From Spirochaetota bacterium (GTDB lineage Bacteria > Spirochaetota > JAGLSM01 > JAKPMW01): a stretch of 13,354 bases of DNA. The notes below the pieces were generated by a model. That model did no database searches, was not told where the DNA came from, and saw nothing but the letters and a program-made list of their open reading frames with translations. The stretch spans positions 1 to 13,354 of the forward strand of contig JAKPMW010000381.1 in NCBI GenBank assembly GCA_029548715.1. The letters run 5' to 3'. The translations under genes and the position numbers were made by a program. Positions within the stretch are counted from its first letter, which is position 1, and every line of letters starts with the position of its first letter. This document shows, in pieces, positions 6,999 to 13,354 of this stretch.

Positions 6999-8300
6999 AT
7001 GCGTGTCTATGACTGCATCCAGAAAAAGCGGGACGGCAGCGTCCTGACTGCCGAAGAGATCGAGTTCATTGTGGCCGGTGTTGCCAATGACACCATCCCT
7101 GACTACCAGCTCAGCGCCTTTCTCATGGCCGCCTTCATCCGCGGGATGAATCCCGAAGAAACCGCTCACTATACCCGGGCCATGATGGCCTCGGGGGATG
7201 TCCTTGACCTTTCCGACATCAGTCCGCTTACCGTTGACAAGCACTCCACCGGAGGCGTGGGCGACAAGATCTCTCTCGTGCTCGCACCCGCAGTCGCCGC
7301 GGCCGGGGCCATCGTCCCCATGATGAGCGGACGAGGCCTGGGTCACACGGGAGGAACTCTTGACAAGCTTGAGGCCATCCCGGGCTACCGGATCGGTCTT
7401 TCGGTTGATGAATTCCGTGCCGCCCTGCGGGAGGTCGGTGTCGCGATCATCGGCCAGACCGGCAGACTCGCCCCGGCCGACAAAAAACTCTACGCCCTGC
7501 GCGATGTCACCGCGACGGTCGATTCAATCCCCCTGATTACCGGCAGCATCATGAGCAAGAAGCTGGCCGCCGGTCCGGCCTCCATCGTCATGGATGTCAA
7601 GTGGGGGTCGGGGGCCTTCATGCGTACCATCGAGGACGCGCGCGCCCTGGCTGCTTCGCTGACTGCAGTGGGCAGGCACATGGGTCGCAAGGTCACCTCG
7701 TTTATTACCGACATGAACCAGCCACTCGGCCGCATGGTAGGCAATGCCCTCGAAACTATCGAGGCCGTCGAATGCCTCCAGGGCCGCGGCCCGGCCGACA
7801 TCATGGAACTGACCCGCGTCCAGGCGGGAGAAATGCTGTTCATGGCCGGGCGCGCACCCTCCTTCGACGAAGGCTGCACCCTCTTTGACCGGGTGATTGC
7901 CGACGGCTCTGCCTTTGAAAAATTTGTTTCCATGGTTGAAAACCAGGGTGGAGACGCCGGGTATCTGCGGGATGTCTCCCGCTTCCCCGCAGCAGCGGAA
8001 CGCATTGAGGTCCGCGCAAAGCAATCCGGCTTTATCCAGGCAATGGACAGCGTCTCTATCGGGATCGCATCCATCATGCTGGGTGGAGGTCGCGAGCGTT
8101 CAGAGGACGTGATCGACCACTCCGTCGGAATTGAGGTGCTGAAAAAATGCGGTGATCAGGTTGCCGGAGACGAGCCCATCGCCATCCTGCACGCCTCACG
8201 GCAATCAAAAACCCAGGCAGCTCTCGAACGCTACCTCGCAGCCGTGACAATCGGACCTGCCGCACCTGCGGCCCGCCCTCTTGTCGTCGAGCGGATATAA
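6999..8300 (+). CDS. deoA: Pyrimidine-nucleoside / thymidine phosphorylase (DeoA/Pdp family)
   Basis: Splits pyrimidine nucleosides with phosphate into base and (deoxy)ribose-1-phosphate, a cytoplasmic salvage reaction. The product is 433 residues, the usual family length. Visible motifs are KHSTGGVGDK from K81 (phosphate binding), the family signature SGRGLGHTGGTLDKLE (110-125), and the pyrimidine-binding residues R168, S183 and K187, which match E. coli thymidine phosphorylase R171, S186 and K190. The start MRVYDCIQKKRDG resembles the broad-specificity Pdp group, so uridine may also be a substrate; motifs alone do not settle this. AAGGAG (6985-6990) lies eight bases before the ATG. It is the first gene of an operon: the exonuclease gene begins three bases after its stop. 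No other deo genes are adjacent. The name deoA is used for the family; pdp would be equally valid. Confidence 0.95.
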   Translation: MRVYDCIQKKRDGSVLTAEEIEFIVAGVANDTIPDYQLSAFLMAAFIRGMNPEETAHYTRAMMASGDVLDLSDISPLTVDKHSTGGVGDKISLVLAPAVAAAGAIVPMMSGRGLGHTGGTLDKLEAIPGYRIGLSVDEFRAALREVGVAIIGQTGRLAPADKKLYALRDVTATVDSIPLITGSIMSKKLAAGPASIVMDVKWGSGAFMRTIEDARALAASLTAVGRHMGRKVTSFITDMNQPLGRMVGNALETIEAVECLQGRGPADIMELTRVQAGEMLFMAGRAPSFDEGCTLFDRVIADGSAFEKFVSMVENQGGDAGYLRDVSRFPAAAERIEVRAKQSGFIQAMDSVSIGIASIMLGGGRERSEDVIDHSVGIEVLKKCGDQVAGDEPIAILHASRQSKTQAALERYLAAVTIGPAAPAARPLVVERI

Positions 8301-8303
8301 TGA

Positions 8304-9773
8304 ATGTTCCGTAAAAACTGGCAGTATGCCGGGCTGGCGCCCGATATTGAATCAGTCATCAGAAAGGCCGGGGGATGCTCGGCACATACCGCCCGGGCCT
8401 TCGCCTCCCGTCTGCGCCGGGCCGCACGGGGTATCGCGCGCAACCACTGGCCCTCCCCTTTTCTCATCCCCGGGATGGAGTCTTTCGCACGCGCCTTCAT
8501 CAGTTCAATACGGTCGGACATGCACTTTGCCATTGCACTTGAAGGAACAGAGGCCGACCTCGGGATCTCTGCACCCATCCTTCAAATGGCCCATGAGCGT
8601 CTGACGGTCAGCAGCCAGACGGAGCGACCAGGCCCGGTCAGTTTCCGTGCTGGAACAGAAATCCTGTCCGCAGACGAAGGAATGGCTCCGGCCCTCTTCG
8701 CACTCCAGACGGGGATTGCCCTGCGACTGGCAACGCACCCCTGGTTTGACCGCATCCTGGCCGTCATCGACTTCGAAACAACCGGTTTTTCAGCGACTGA
8801 CTCCCGGATTACCGAATACGGCCTGGTCCTCGTACGCAACGAGGTCATCCTCTCAACCCACGGCTCCCTGATCAATCCCGGCATCCCGATCCCCAGAGAA
8901 ATAACACAGATCACCGGAATCGACGATGCCATGGTGGCAAACGCCCCCCGCGAGGAGATCGCCACGGGCGAACTGGCCAGCCTGCTTACGGGCGCCGGAA
9001 TGATCGGGGGGCATAATTATACGGATTTTGACAGCAGGTTTCTCGAATCCATGTTCGCCCGCTCTGGCCGCACGCCGCCCATCCTGCCCGTCTTTGACAC
9101 CCTCCACCTGGCCCGGGCACACATCTTCGGCCAGACCAACAACAAGCAACCCACCCTGCTGGCCTGGCTCGGCTGGCCTGGAAACGTTTTCCACCGTGCA
9201 GTTGATGATTCACTGGGGTGTGCCTTCATCCTGCGAGCGGCATTACGCGGGGCCTGTGGTGCCCATACCCTGATCGAACAATCCATGCCCCTTGTTCTCC
9301 TTGCCGGGGCGCAATCCGGACCGGACCTCGTGCAGGCAGGAACCGAAACACTGGCCAGACAGATCGCCACACTCTTTCCGGGTCTGCCCGGGGAAAATTT
9401 CATCCCCGCCGGGAGCGACCGCGAATCCGAATTCTGTACCCGTGTCTCTTTTGACGACCCCCGTTGCGGGGCCCAGATCATGGAACTGGGGAAAACGATT
9501 CATGATGCCAGTCTGGACGGGATCGTTTTCCTGCTTGAAAACATGCCCGCATCCTCGACACTGCGAACCGTCCTGCCGGAGGACGGCCTGATGCTTGAGC
9601 TTCCCGGACTCGGGCTTCTCATCAGTGCCTCGCAGGAGGTGCGGGATGATGCACGCATCAGACAGGATGCCCGCTATGACCTGATCATCCGGCTTGAGGC
9701 ACCGCCGGCGGAAGGCGTGGCTGCAGGGAGACTGCTGGACATGCGACTCAATCCACTCGCCCTTCGATCATGA
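8304..9773 (+). CDS. DEDDh 3'-5' exonuclease with unrecognised flanking regions
   Basis: A 489-residue protein with a DnaQ/RNase T-type exonuclease core (about 150-315). All catalytic residues are present: D156 and E158 in DFETTG (Exo I), D243 in HNYTDFDSRFLE (Exo II), and H297 and D302 in HRAVDDSLG (Exo III). This predicts removal of nucleotides from 3' ends of DNA or RNA. The first 150 or so residues (Arg-rich helices, then a mixed segment) and the last 170 match no family that I recognise. The C-terminal part alternates strands and helices and could be a second folded domain. There is no signal peptide, so it is cytoplasmic. ATG 8304 follows the phosphorylase stop by three bases with only a weak GAGCGG as RBS, suggesting coupling. 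Its last 26 bases overlap the end of the convergent DUF2135 gene. A proofreading subunit, a repair nuclease or an RNA-trimming enzyme are all possible. Confidence 0.85.
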   Translation: MFRKNWQYAGLAPDIESVIRKAGGCSAHTARAFASRLRRAARGIARNHWPSPFLIPGMESFARAFISSIRSDMHFAIALEGTEADLGISAPILQMAHERLTVSSQTERPGPVSFRAGTEILSADEGMAPALFALQTGIALRLATHPWFDRILAVIDFETTGFSATDSRITEYGLVLVRNEVILSTHGSLINPGIPIPREITQITGIDDAMVANAPREEIATGELASLLTGAGMIGGHNYTDFDSRFLESMFARSGRTPPILPVFDTLHLARAHIFGQTNNKQPTLLAWLGWPGNVFHRAVDDSLGCAFILRAALRGACGAHTLIEQSMPLVLLAGAQSGPDLVQAGTETLARQIATLFPGLPGENFIPAGSDRESEFCTRVSFDDPRCGAQIMELGKTIHDASLDGIVFLLENMPASSTLRTVLPEDGLMLELPGLGLLISASQEVRDDARIRQDARYDLIIRLEAPPAEGVAAGRLLDMRLNPLALRS

Positions 9774-10446
9774 TCCGCTTGACGATGTACTCACTGTGCT
9801 GACGCGGGAGAACAAAGGAAAACTCCTCGCGTCTCTCGTCATTGGTCCCTTCATGGATCACAAAAACCACATGGCATCGGCGCGGTTCCTTGCCCCGCTT
9901 GGAATAATAGTGTACCGAAAACCCGTATTCTCCCGGCGGTGCGGCATCCAGGGCGTAATACTGCGGTCCCCGGCCAATGTCGCCGTTATAGAGGTCGAAG
10001 AGAGTTCCCCCTGACTTTGTCTTCCTGTTGTTCCACTTGCAGATCTCACCGGAAGGCTCATGCACCCAAAGGTCGATGTACTCACTGGGGACAACGTCCC
10101 AATAGAGGAGTACGCGCAGGTCAACCTTGGGAACATCGGCAAAAAACGAAACACGCTGCTCCTGTTGCCCGTCAAGGCTGCGCACGATACAGAGGTTGTC
10201 CCCCCGGGCAGCCAGCAGGGCCTGCTTGAAGCGGCCATTGGCAACGGGAACCAGAAACCCGGTCCCGTTGTGGATAATGCGGACCTGTGCCGCCTGACCG
10301 GCTATCCTCCCCGAGATGGTGACAATCCGTTCGCGACTGTATCCACCCACGGGAGAATCAAGCACGATTGTACCACTGGACGCATCGGCCCAACCCGAGA
10401 CAAGCACCCCTATCATGCACGCAAGGACAAGTCTTCCCGTCTTCAT
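9748..10446 (-). CDS. Exported DUF2135 (YfaP-type) protein, full length
   Basis: A 232-residue secreted protein. Residues 1-23 form a signal peptide (MKTGR, hydrophobic core, ADA|SS cleavage). A small Ig-like beta domain follows (about 25-100: VRIIHNG, ANGRFKQALL, QRVSFFADV), then DUF2135 from about 108, with VLLYWD, the acidic IDLWVHEPSGE, GGTLFD, GRGPQYYAL and PPGEYGFSVHYY. DUF2135 is the domain of E. coli YfaP and of a protein of the Pseudomonas mag operon; its biochemical role is not known. The start is ATG 10446, with GGGAGG (10452-10457) five bases upstream; it overlaps the SpoIID stop as ATGA. The architecture matches the protein at the right window edge, so the two look like paralogues. 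It is the last gene of the leftward operon and no terminator is evident; its 3' end runs into the convergent exonuclease gene. Confidence 0.86.
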   Translation of the reverse strand: MKTGRLVLACMIGVLVSGWADASSGTIVLDSPVGGYSRERIVTISGRIAGQAAQVRIIHNGTGFLVPVANGRFKQALLAARGDNLCIVRSLDGQQEQRVSFFADVPKVDLRVLLYWDVVPSEYIDLWVHEPSGEICKWNNRKTKSGGTLFDLYNGDIGRGPQYYALDAAPPGEYGFSVHYYSKRGKEPRRCHVVFVIHEGTNDERREEFSFVLPRQHSEYIVKRIMIEGRVD

Positions 10447-11648
10447 GGTTGCCTCCCTAAATGCATCGCTATATTGCAATCCCTGATCTTCAATGCCGGA
10501 TAATACCAGGCAAGGATCCGGTCTCCCGCCCAGCCCCGTCTGGCCAGCTCGAGTGCACCGTACTGGCACATTCCCACACCATGCCCGAGCCCCCGCCCTG
10601 TAAAAATCACCTGGGCGGACGAAAGCCGGACATCAAACGAAAGACTGCGCAGACTCCCCCAGTGTACCGCCCTGCAAAATGCCAGTCTGAATTCCTCGGC
10701 ATTGACCGTTTCGCGCCCGAAGCGGATACGTCCCGCTGACCCGCTCGCTGTCCGTTCGACAGAAATATCCCGACCGTCCCAGACAAACCCGAACGAATCA
10801 GCCAGAATCTCCCCAAGCTTCCGGTGCGAGACTGTCCAGCTCCAGTGCGCGTGGGGAGAGGCAGCGGCAAGGGCTCGACTCTCCCCCGGAAGGGTAGCTG
10901 GGACCCGGCGAAAAAACCGGTCCAGGGCCATATCTCCCCAAACCTCTCCGGGAAGAACACTCTGCCCACCCATCGTGGATGCGTAGAAGGCCGGGGCAAT
11001 CTCGCTGCCAAGAAAAAGCGCCTTCCCTGCTGTCTCACGTACTGCCCGCAGGACAAGTGCGCCACCTGCGGGATCACGCCAGGCCTGACAATGCGTACTG
11101 TCGCAAAAATGCGCGTCATGATGCCTGCCTTTTCCTGCATAGTACAGGGCATAACTCCGGCAGGCGATCGCCTGGGCCGAAAGGCAGTTCAGGGCCCTGT
11201 CTGCCGAAAGTCCGGCCCAGGGAGCGCTCTCTGCCGTCACAACTCCAGCCAGGTATTCTTCAAAGGAAAGCCGGACAACCACAGACAGGGCCCCGCGCCC
11301 GGGACGAAGCCTGACACCGTCTGACGAGTAGCGCCTGACGCGACCAGACTCAAGCAAGACAGCCCCTTCGACGCTCAGACCGCCGCTGCAGGGAATCCCG
11401 TCCAGGACAATCCGCTCCCCTTCCAGCCGGACCAGAAACCGTTGCCCCCTCCGGACGACCTGCCCGGCCTCATCCCGGGCCAGAAGATCCTGCCCACCCC
11501 GTCCAGGGGCAAGCACCAGCTCGCGGCAGGGGGTAACACTGAATACCTCCATGGACACGAAGGCACGCGTCTCGCGGGCATGCGCCGGGCCTGCACCGGC
11601 AAGAAGCATCATGCCGAACAGCAGACAGCAAACCGGCACCCGGTTCAT
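10443..11648 (-). CDS. SpoIID-domain exported protein, putative glycan-strand lytic transglycosylase
   Basis: A 401-residue protein with a signal peptide (about 1-25, likely AHA|RE cleavage). SpoIID enzymes cut peptidoglycan glycan strands that lack stem peptides. The domain occupies about 125-390. Key features are FEEYLAGVVTAES with the catalytic Glu at 140, LSAQAIACRSYAL (157-168), the Cys/His cluster C182, H186, C187 in FCDSTHCQAW, PAFYASTMGG, and GRGLGHGVGMCQYG (351-364). All are intact, so activity is plausible. Residues 26-120 look like a beta-rich N-terminal region of unknown role. ATG 11648 overlaps the DUF1175 stop by four bases and the stop overlaps the next gene by four, so translation is coupled on both sides. 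It sits where yfaQ-type genes lie in macroglobulin loci. Nothing else here is sporulation-related, so a vegetative role in wall remodelling near a surface protein is more likely. Confidence 0.9.
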   Translation of the reverse strand: MNRVPVCCLLFGMMLLAGAGPAHARETRAFVSMEVFSVTPCRELVLAPGRGGQDLLARDEAGQVVRRGQRFLVRLEGERIVLDGIPCSGGLSVEGAVLLESGRVRRYSSDGVRLRPGRGALSVVVRLSFEEYLAGVVTAESAPWAGLSADRALNCLSAQAIACRSYALYYAGKGRHHDAHFCDSTHCQAWRDPAGGALVLRAVRETAGKALFLGSEIAPAFYASTMGGQSVLPGEVWGDMALDRFFRRVPATLPGESRALAAASPHAHWSWTVSHRKLGEILADSFGFVWDGRDISVERTASGSAGRIRFGRETVNAEEFRLAFCRAVHWGSLRSLSFDVRLSSAQVIFTGRGLGHGVGMCQYGALELARRGWAGDRILAWYYPALKIRDCNIAMHLGRQP

Positions 11649-12715
11649 CGGCTCCCCCTGGCATCATCCAGTATGGCAAGGCGCCAGGCCCCAAGAAAAG
11701 CAGGGTTTTCGGCGACCGGCCGCCAGCGTTCATCCGGATGCTCCTGCAGGGTCTTGAGTGAAAGCTTGCGCACCTGTCCCGCCTTGCGGTCCCCGGTATG
11801 ATACACCAGCATCGGCTCACCCTCGCGCGCCCCCAGCCAGATCATCACATGCATGGCCTCATCGCGGTCGCTGACCTCAAGATCCGACTGCTCAAAAAAC
11901 AGGAGATCTCCCTCTTCAAGCCCGGCCAGACTTTTTCCAAGGGGAACACAGTTATGCTCAAGCAGCAGGCGGGCCGTTACAAAGGGGGCAAAATCGTCCA
12001 CCGAAAAGGAACTCCCGTCCTCCCCTCCAGCCAGTGCTGTCTTCGTGCGGAAAAGCCGGGTCCCCAAAAAGGGAACATCGGGGTAGGCCCAGGCCTGAAC
12101 ATCGGGCAAACTTGTCCGCAGGAGGAGTTTCCCGGCCCGGGAGAGCCATTTCTCGTCGTGCCTGACAAGTGCCTCGCGCATGGAAAAACGGATGAGGCCG
12201 GCACAGTCCCGCTGTTCGGGAATCCAGCCGTCCCAGATCCTGTAAAACTGACTCTCTGCAATCGCGCAAAACCAGGCCCTGAAGCGGTGCCTGTCCGTAG
12301 CGCTGCGCAGCTCGGCCGCATCCGGAATCCCGTCACCATCAAGGTCCACCGGTGCCGGCGAGAGGGTCAGGCGGTACTCCTGTACGCCATCTGGCAAACC
12401 CGAGACGGTAACCCGCTCCTCACCGCCAGCATATCCGGCAACGAGAACAATCTCGACGCCCCGTCCATCCTCCATCCGCCCAAGCGAAACAACGCGCACC
12501 AGGTTATTCCGGGGCCGCACCACAAGCCGTGCCGGATCACCCGCAACCTCATCCGGAATCAGGATCCTGGCAGTCGCAACTCCATTGGCCGCAAGCACCG
12601 AGTGGGACAACCCCCATGCACTTCGCCGGACACTGATAATGCAGAAAACAAGCACGCAGGCGAGAACAACAGCACCAAGCAGGATTCCGCCCAGCCGGCG
12701 CGTTCGAACAATCAC
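11645..12715 (-). CDS. Membrane-anchored DUF1175 (YfaT-type) protein with NlpC/P60-like Cys-His pair
   Basis: A protein of 356 residues if it starts at GTG 12715, which has AGGGGAGG (12723-12730) seven bases upstream. An in-frame ATG at 12790 would add 25 residues but has a poor RBS and would place a 12-bp hairpin inside the gene. A basic N-terminus (VRTRR) precedes one membrane span (about 9-30), so the rest should be periplasmic. An Ig-like beta region (about 40-120) is followed by a calcium-type loop DLDGDGIPDAAEL (124-136), then DUF1175. That domain contains DCAGLIRFSM with Cys171, GLEEGDLLFF, and MHVMIWLG with His289. The layout resembles NlpC/P60 peptidases, though the Cys-His distance (118) is larger than usual. 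This suggests a cell-wall peptidase or amidase, which is an inference. Its stop overlaps the SpoIID start as ATGA. E. coli YfaT is shorter and lacks much of the N-terminal part. Confidence 0.82.
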   Translation of the reverse strand: MIVRTRRLGGILLGAVVLACVLVFCIISVRRSAWGLSHSVLAANGVATARILIPDEVAGDPARLVVRPRNNLVRVVSLGRMEDGRGVEIVLVAGYAGGEERVTVSGLPDGVQEYRLTLSPAPVDLDGDGIPDAAELRSATDRHRFRAWFCAIAESQFYRIWDGWIPEQRDCAGLIRFSMREALVRHDEKWLSRAGKLLLRTSLPDVQAWAYPDVPFLGTRLFRTKTALAGGEDGSSFSVDDFAPFVTARLLLEHNCVPLGKSLAGLEEGDLLFFEQSDLEVSDRDEAMHVMIWLGAREGEPMLVYHTGDRKAGQVRKLSLKTLQEHPDERWRPVAENPAFLGAWRLAILDDARGSR

Positions 12716-12722
12716 TGCAGCA

Positions 12723-12730
12723 CCTCCCCT
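12723..12730 (-). promoter_or_regulatory. Ribosome binding site supporting a GTG start for the DUF1175 gene
   Basis: AGGGGAGG on the minus strand, seven bases before GTG 12715, immediately downstream of the intercistronic hairpin. It is the best Shine-Dalgarno match near this gene and favours the 356-residue product. Confidence 0.6.
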
Positions 12731-12753
12731 TGGCAATGCACCCCGTACAGCAC

Positions 12754-12782
12754 GCAGCCGGAACGGGATTCGTTCCGGCTGC
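12754..12782. repeat. Perfect 12-bp intercistronic hairpin
   Basis: GCAGCCGGAACG (12754-12765), a five-base loop, then the exact complement (12771-12782). It lies between the stop of the upstream DUF2135 gene (12807) and the likely GTG start of the DUF1175 gene (12715). There is no T-run, so it is not a standard terminator; an mRNA-processing or stability element within the operon is likely. Confidence 0.72.
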
Positions 12783-12806
12783 ACAGACATCATCTCGCCT
12801 GACCGA

Positions 12807-13354
12807 TCAGCGATTATCGAGCCGACCGTCACCACCAATCACAAATGAACCCACATTGATCACCTCACTCCGGCGAAAAGATGTGATGTTCCAGCTTCGG
12901 CGCTCCTCACGATCGGTCCCCTCAAACAGGATCAGATCCACCCGCATCATTGTCAGGGGTGCGTTGCCCGGGCTGAAATTCTGGATCTGGATCTGCCAGG
13001 TTCCTGCCTGGGGTGTTTTGCAGGTAAAGGTTTCAGGACCGTACCCGGTTGTCACATCAATGTCAAGCTGCCCACCGGCCTTGCCGGTCTTGTTGGCGTA
13101 AAAAACCTTTTCGCCATCCGGGCCGGTCACCCAGAGATCCATGTCCGTCCCGTTTGAATCCCAGACCAGCACAACCTTCATCGCAACTTTTTCGACATTG
13201 GCGTAAAAACTGACCCGGTCACGCCCGATCCCGTCAGAATTACGGGCCTGAACCTCAACCAGCGCGTCCCCATGCGAGAGCACCATCTTGGCTGAAAAGC
13301 TCCCGTTTTCACTGACAGCCACCCGCTGACTGACTCCGTTGTATACAAGCGTGG
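12807..13354 (-). CDS. DUF2135 (YfaP-type) protein, N-terminus beyond the window
   Basis: Reads leftward from the window edge to TGA at 12807, with no in-frame stop up to 13354, so the start and any signal peptide are missing; 181 residues are visible. The visible N-terminal part is an Ig-like beta domain (TLVYNGVSQ, ENGSFSAKMVLSHGD, EVQARNSDG, DRVSFYANV). DUF2135 follows with KVVLVWD, the acidic TDMDLWVTGPDGE, AGGQLDID, GYGPETFTC, and AGTWQIQIQNFSPG. The order and several blocks match the DUF2135 protein at 9748-10446, so the two are paralogues flanking the DUF1175 and SpoIID genes. This copy keeps the canonical D-x-D-L-W and GYGPE forms better than the other one. It is followed by a 91-base gap with a strong hairpin before the DUF1175 gene and is probably in the same operon. 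Confidence 0.88.
   Translation of the reverse strand, partial: TLVYNGVSQRVAVSENGSFSAKMVLSHGDALVEVQARNSDGIGRDRVSFYANVEKVAMKVVLVWDSNGTDMDLWVTGPDGEKVFYANKTGKAGGQLDIDVTTGYGPETFTCKTPQAGTWQIQIQNFSPGNAPLTMMRVDLILFEGTDREERRSWNITSFRRSEVINVGSFVIGGDGRLDNR

Noticed and set aside
7490..8077. A 195-codon open frame on the - strand opposite the phosphorylase gene
   Set aside because: It is fully contained in deoA, whose motifs are unmistakable, and its translation has no recognisable features.
8296..8301. A perfect TATAAT at the junction of the phosphorylase and exonuclease genes
   Set aside because: It is formed by the last codons and stop of deoA and there is no acceptable -35 at 16-18 bases upstream; the two genes are better explained as one operon.
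10444..10569. A 41-codon N-terminal extension of the left DUF2135 protein
   Set aside because: The extension lies in the SpoIID coding sequence and precedes a clear signal peptide; ATG 10446 has its own GGGAGG and the ATGA overlap.
11798..12802. A 334-codon open frame on the + strand opposite the DUF1175 gene
   Set aside because: The - strand frame has a membrane anchor, DUF1175 motifs, a strong RBS and a 4-base overlap with the next gene; the + frame shows no domain and looks like an antisense shadow of GC-rich coding DNA.
1..13354. Mobile elements, CRISPR arrays, tRNA or rRNA genes
   Set aside because: I saw no regularly spaced repeats, transposase or integrase motifs, or tRNA-like cloverleaf elements on either strand.

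Overview
The window looks like chromosomal DNA from a diderm (Gram-negative-type) bacterium. It is moderately GC-rich (by eye, somewhat under 60%), densely coding, and uses GGAG/AGGAG-type ribosome binding sites, with no sign of phage, insertion sequences, CRISPR, tRNA or rRNA. The phylum cannot be fixed from the sequence. SPOR domains, a lipoprotein-like protein and a macroglobulin-type envelope cluster point to a cell with a periplasm and outer membrane. SpoIID here does not imply sporulation.

Layout. (1) Positions 1-1975, + strand: the 3' part of an RNase II/R-family exoribonuclease. It is followed by a roughly 300-base stretch with small inverted repeats and a 46-residue orphan small ORF (2274-2414). 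(2) 2435-3988, - strand: purH, the bifunctional enzyme for the last two steps of IMP synthesis. (3) 4094-5773, + strand: an exported protein with SH3-like regions, an NlpC/P60 domain that has lost its catalytic Cys and His, a Thr/Asn-rich linker and two SPOR repeats. (4) 5774-6006: a non-coding stretch with three hairpins: a strong bidirectional terminator, a perfect 14-bp hairpin of unknown role, and a - strand terminator. (5) 6007-6818, - strand: a two-gene operon of a PilZ (c-di-GMP receptor) protein and a small membrane protein with a Lys/Ala-rich tail. (6) 6819-6998: a divergent control region with a promoter on each strand, a palindrome inside one promoter spacer and a phased direct repeat. 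(7) 6999-9773, + strand: a pyrimidine-nucleoside phosphorylase followed after 3 bases by a DEDDh exonuclease flanked by unrecognised N- and C-terminal regions. (8) 9748-13354, - strand: an envelope operon, in transcription order DUF2135 protein (cut by the window edge), DUF1175 protein, SpoIID-domain protein and a second DUF2135 protein. The last three are joined by 4-base ATGA overlaps.

How the genes fit together. The - strand cluster at the right edge is the most notable system. DUF1175, a YfaQ-position protein (here a clear SpoIID) and DUF2135 are the accessory genes that accompany a bacterial alpha-2-macroglobulin in the E. coli yfa locus and the Pseudomonas aeruginosa mag operon. No macroglobulin is present in the window; if there is one it lies beyond 13354. 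Two of the proteins resemble peptidoglycan-acting enzymes: the SpoIID protein keeps its key residues, and the DUF1175 protein carries an NlpC/P60-like Cys/His pair. Separately, the PilZ operon suggests c-di-GMP control of an envelope function, and the phosphorylase-exonuclease pair suggests a link between DNA turnover and nucleoside salvage. These functional links are inferences from gene order.
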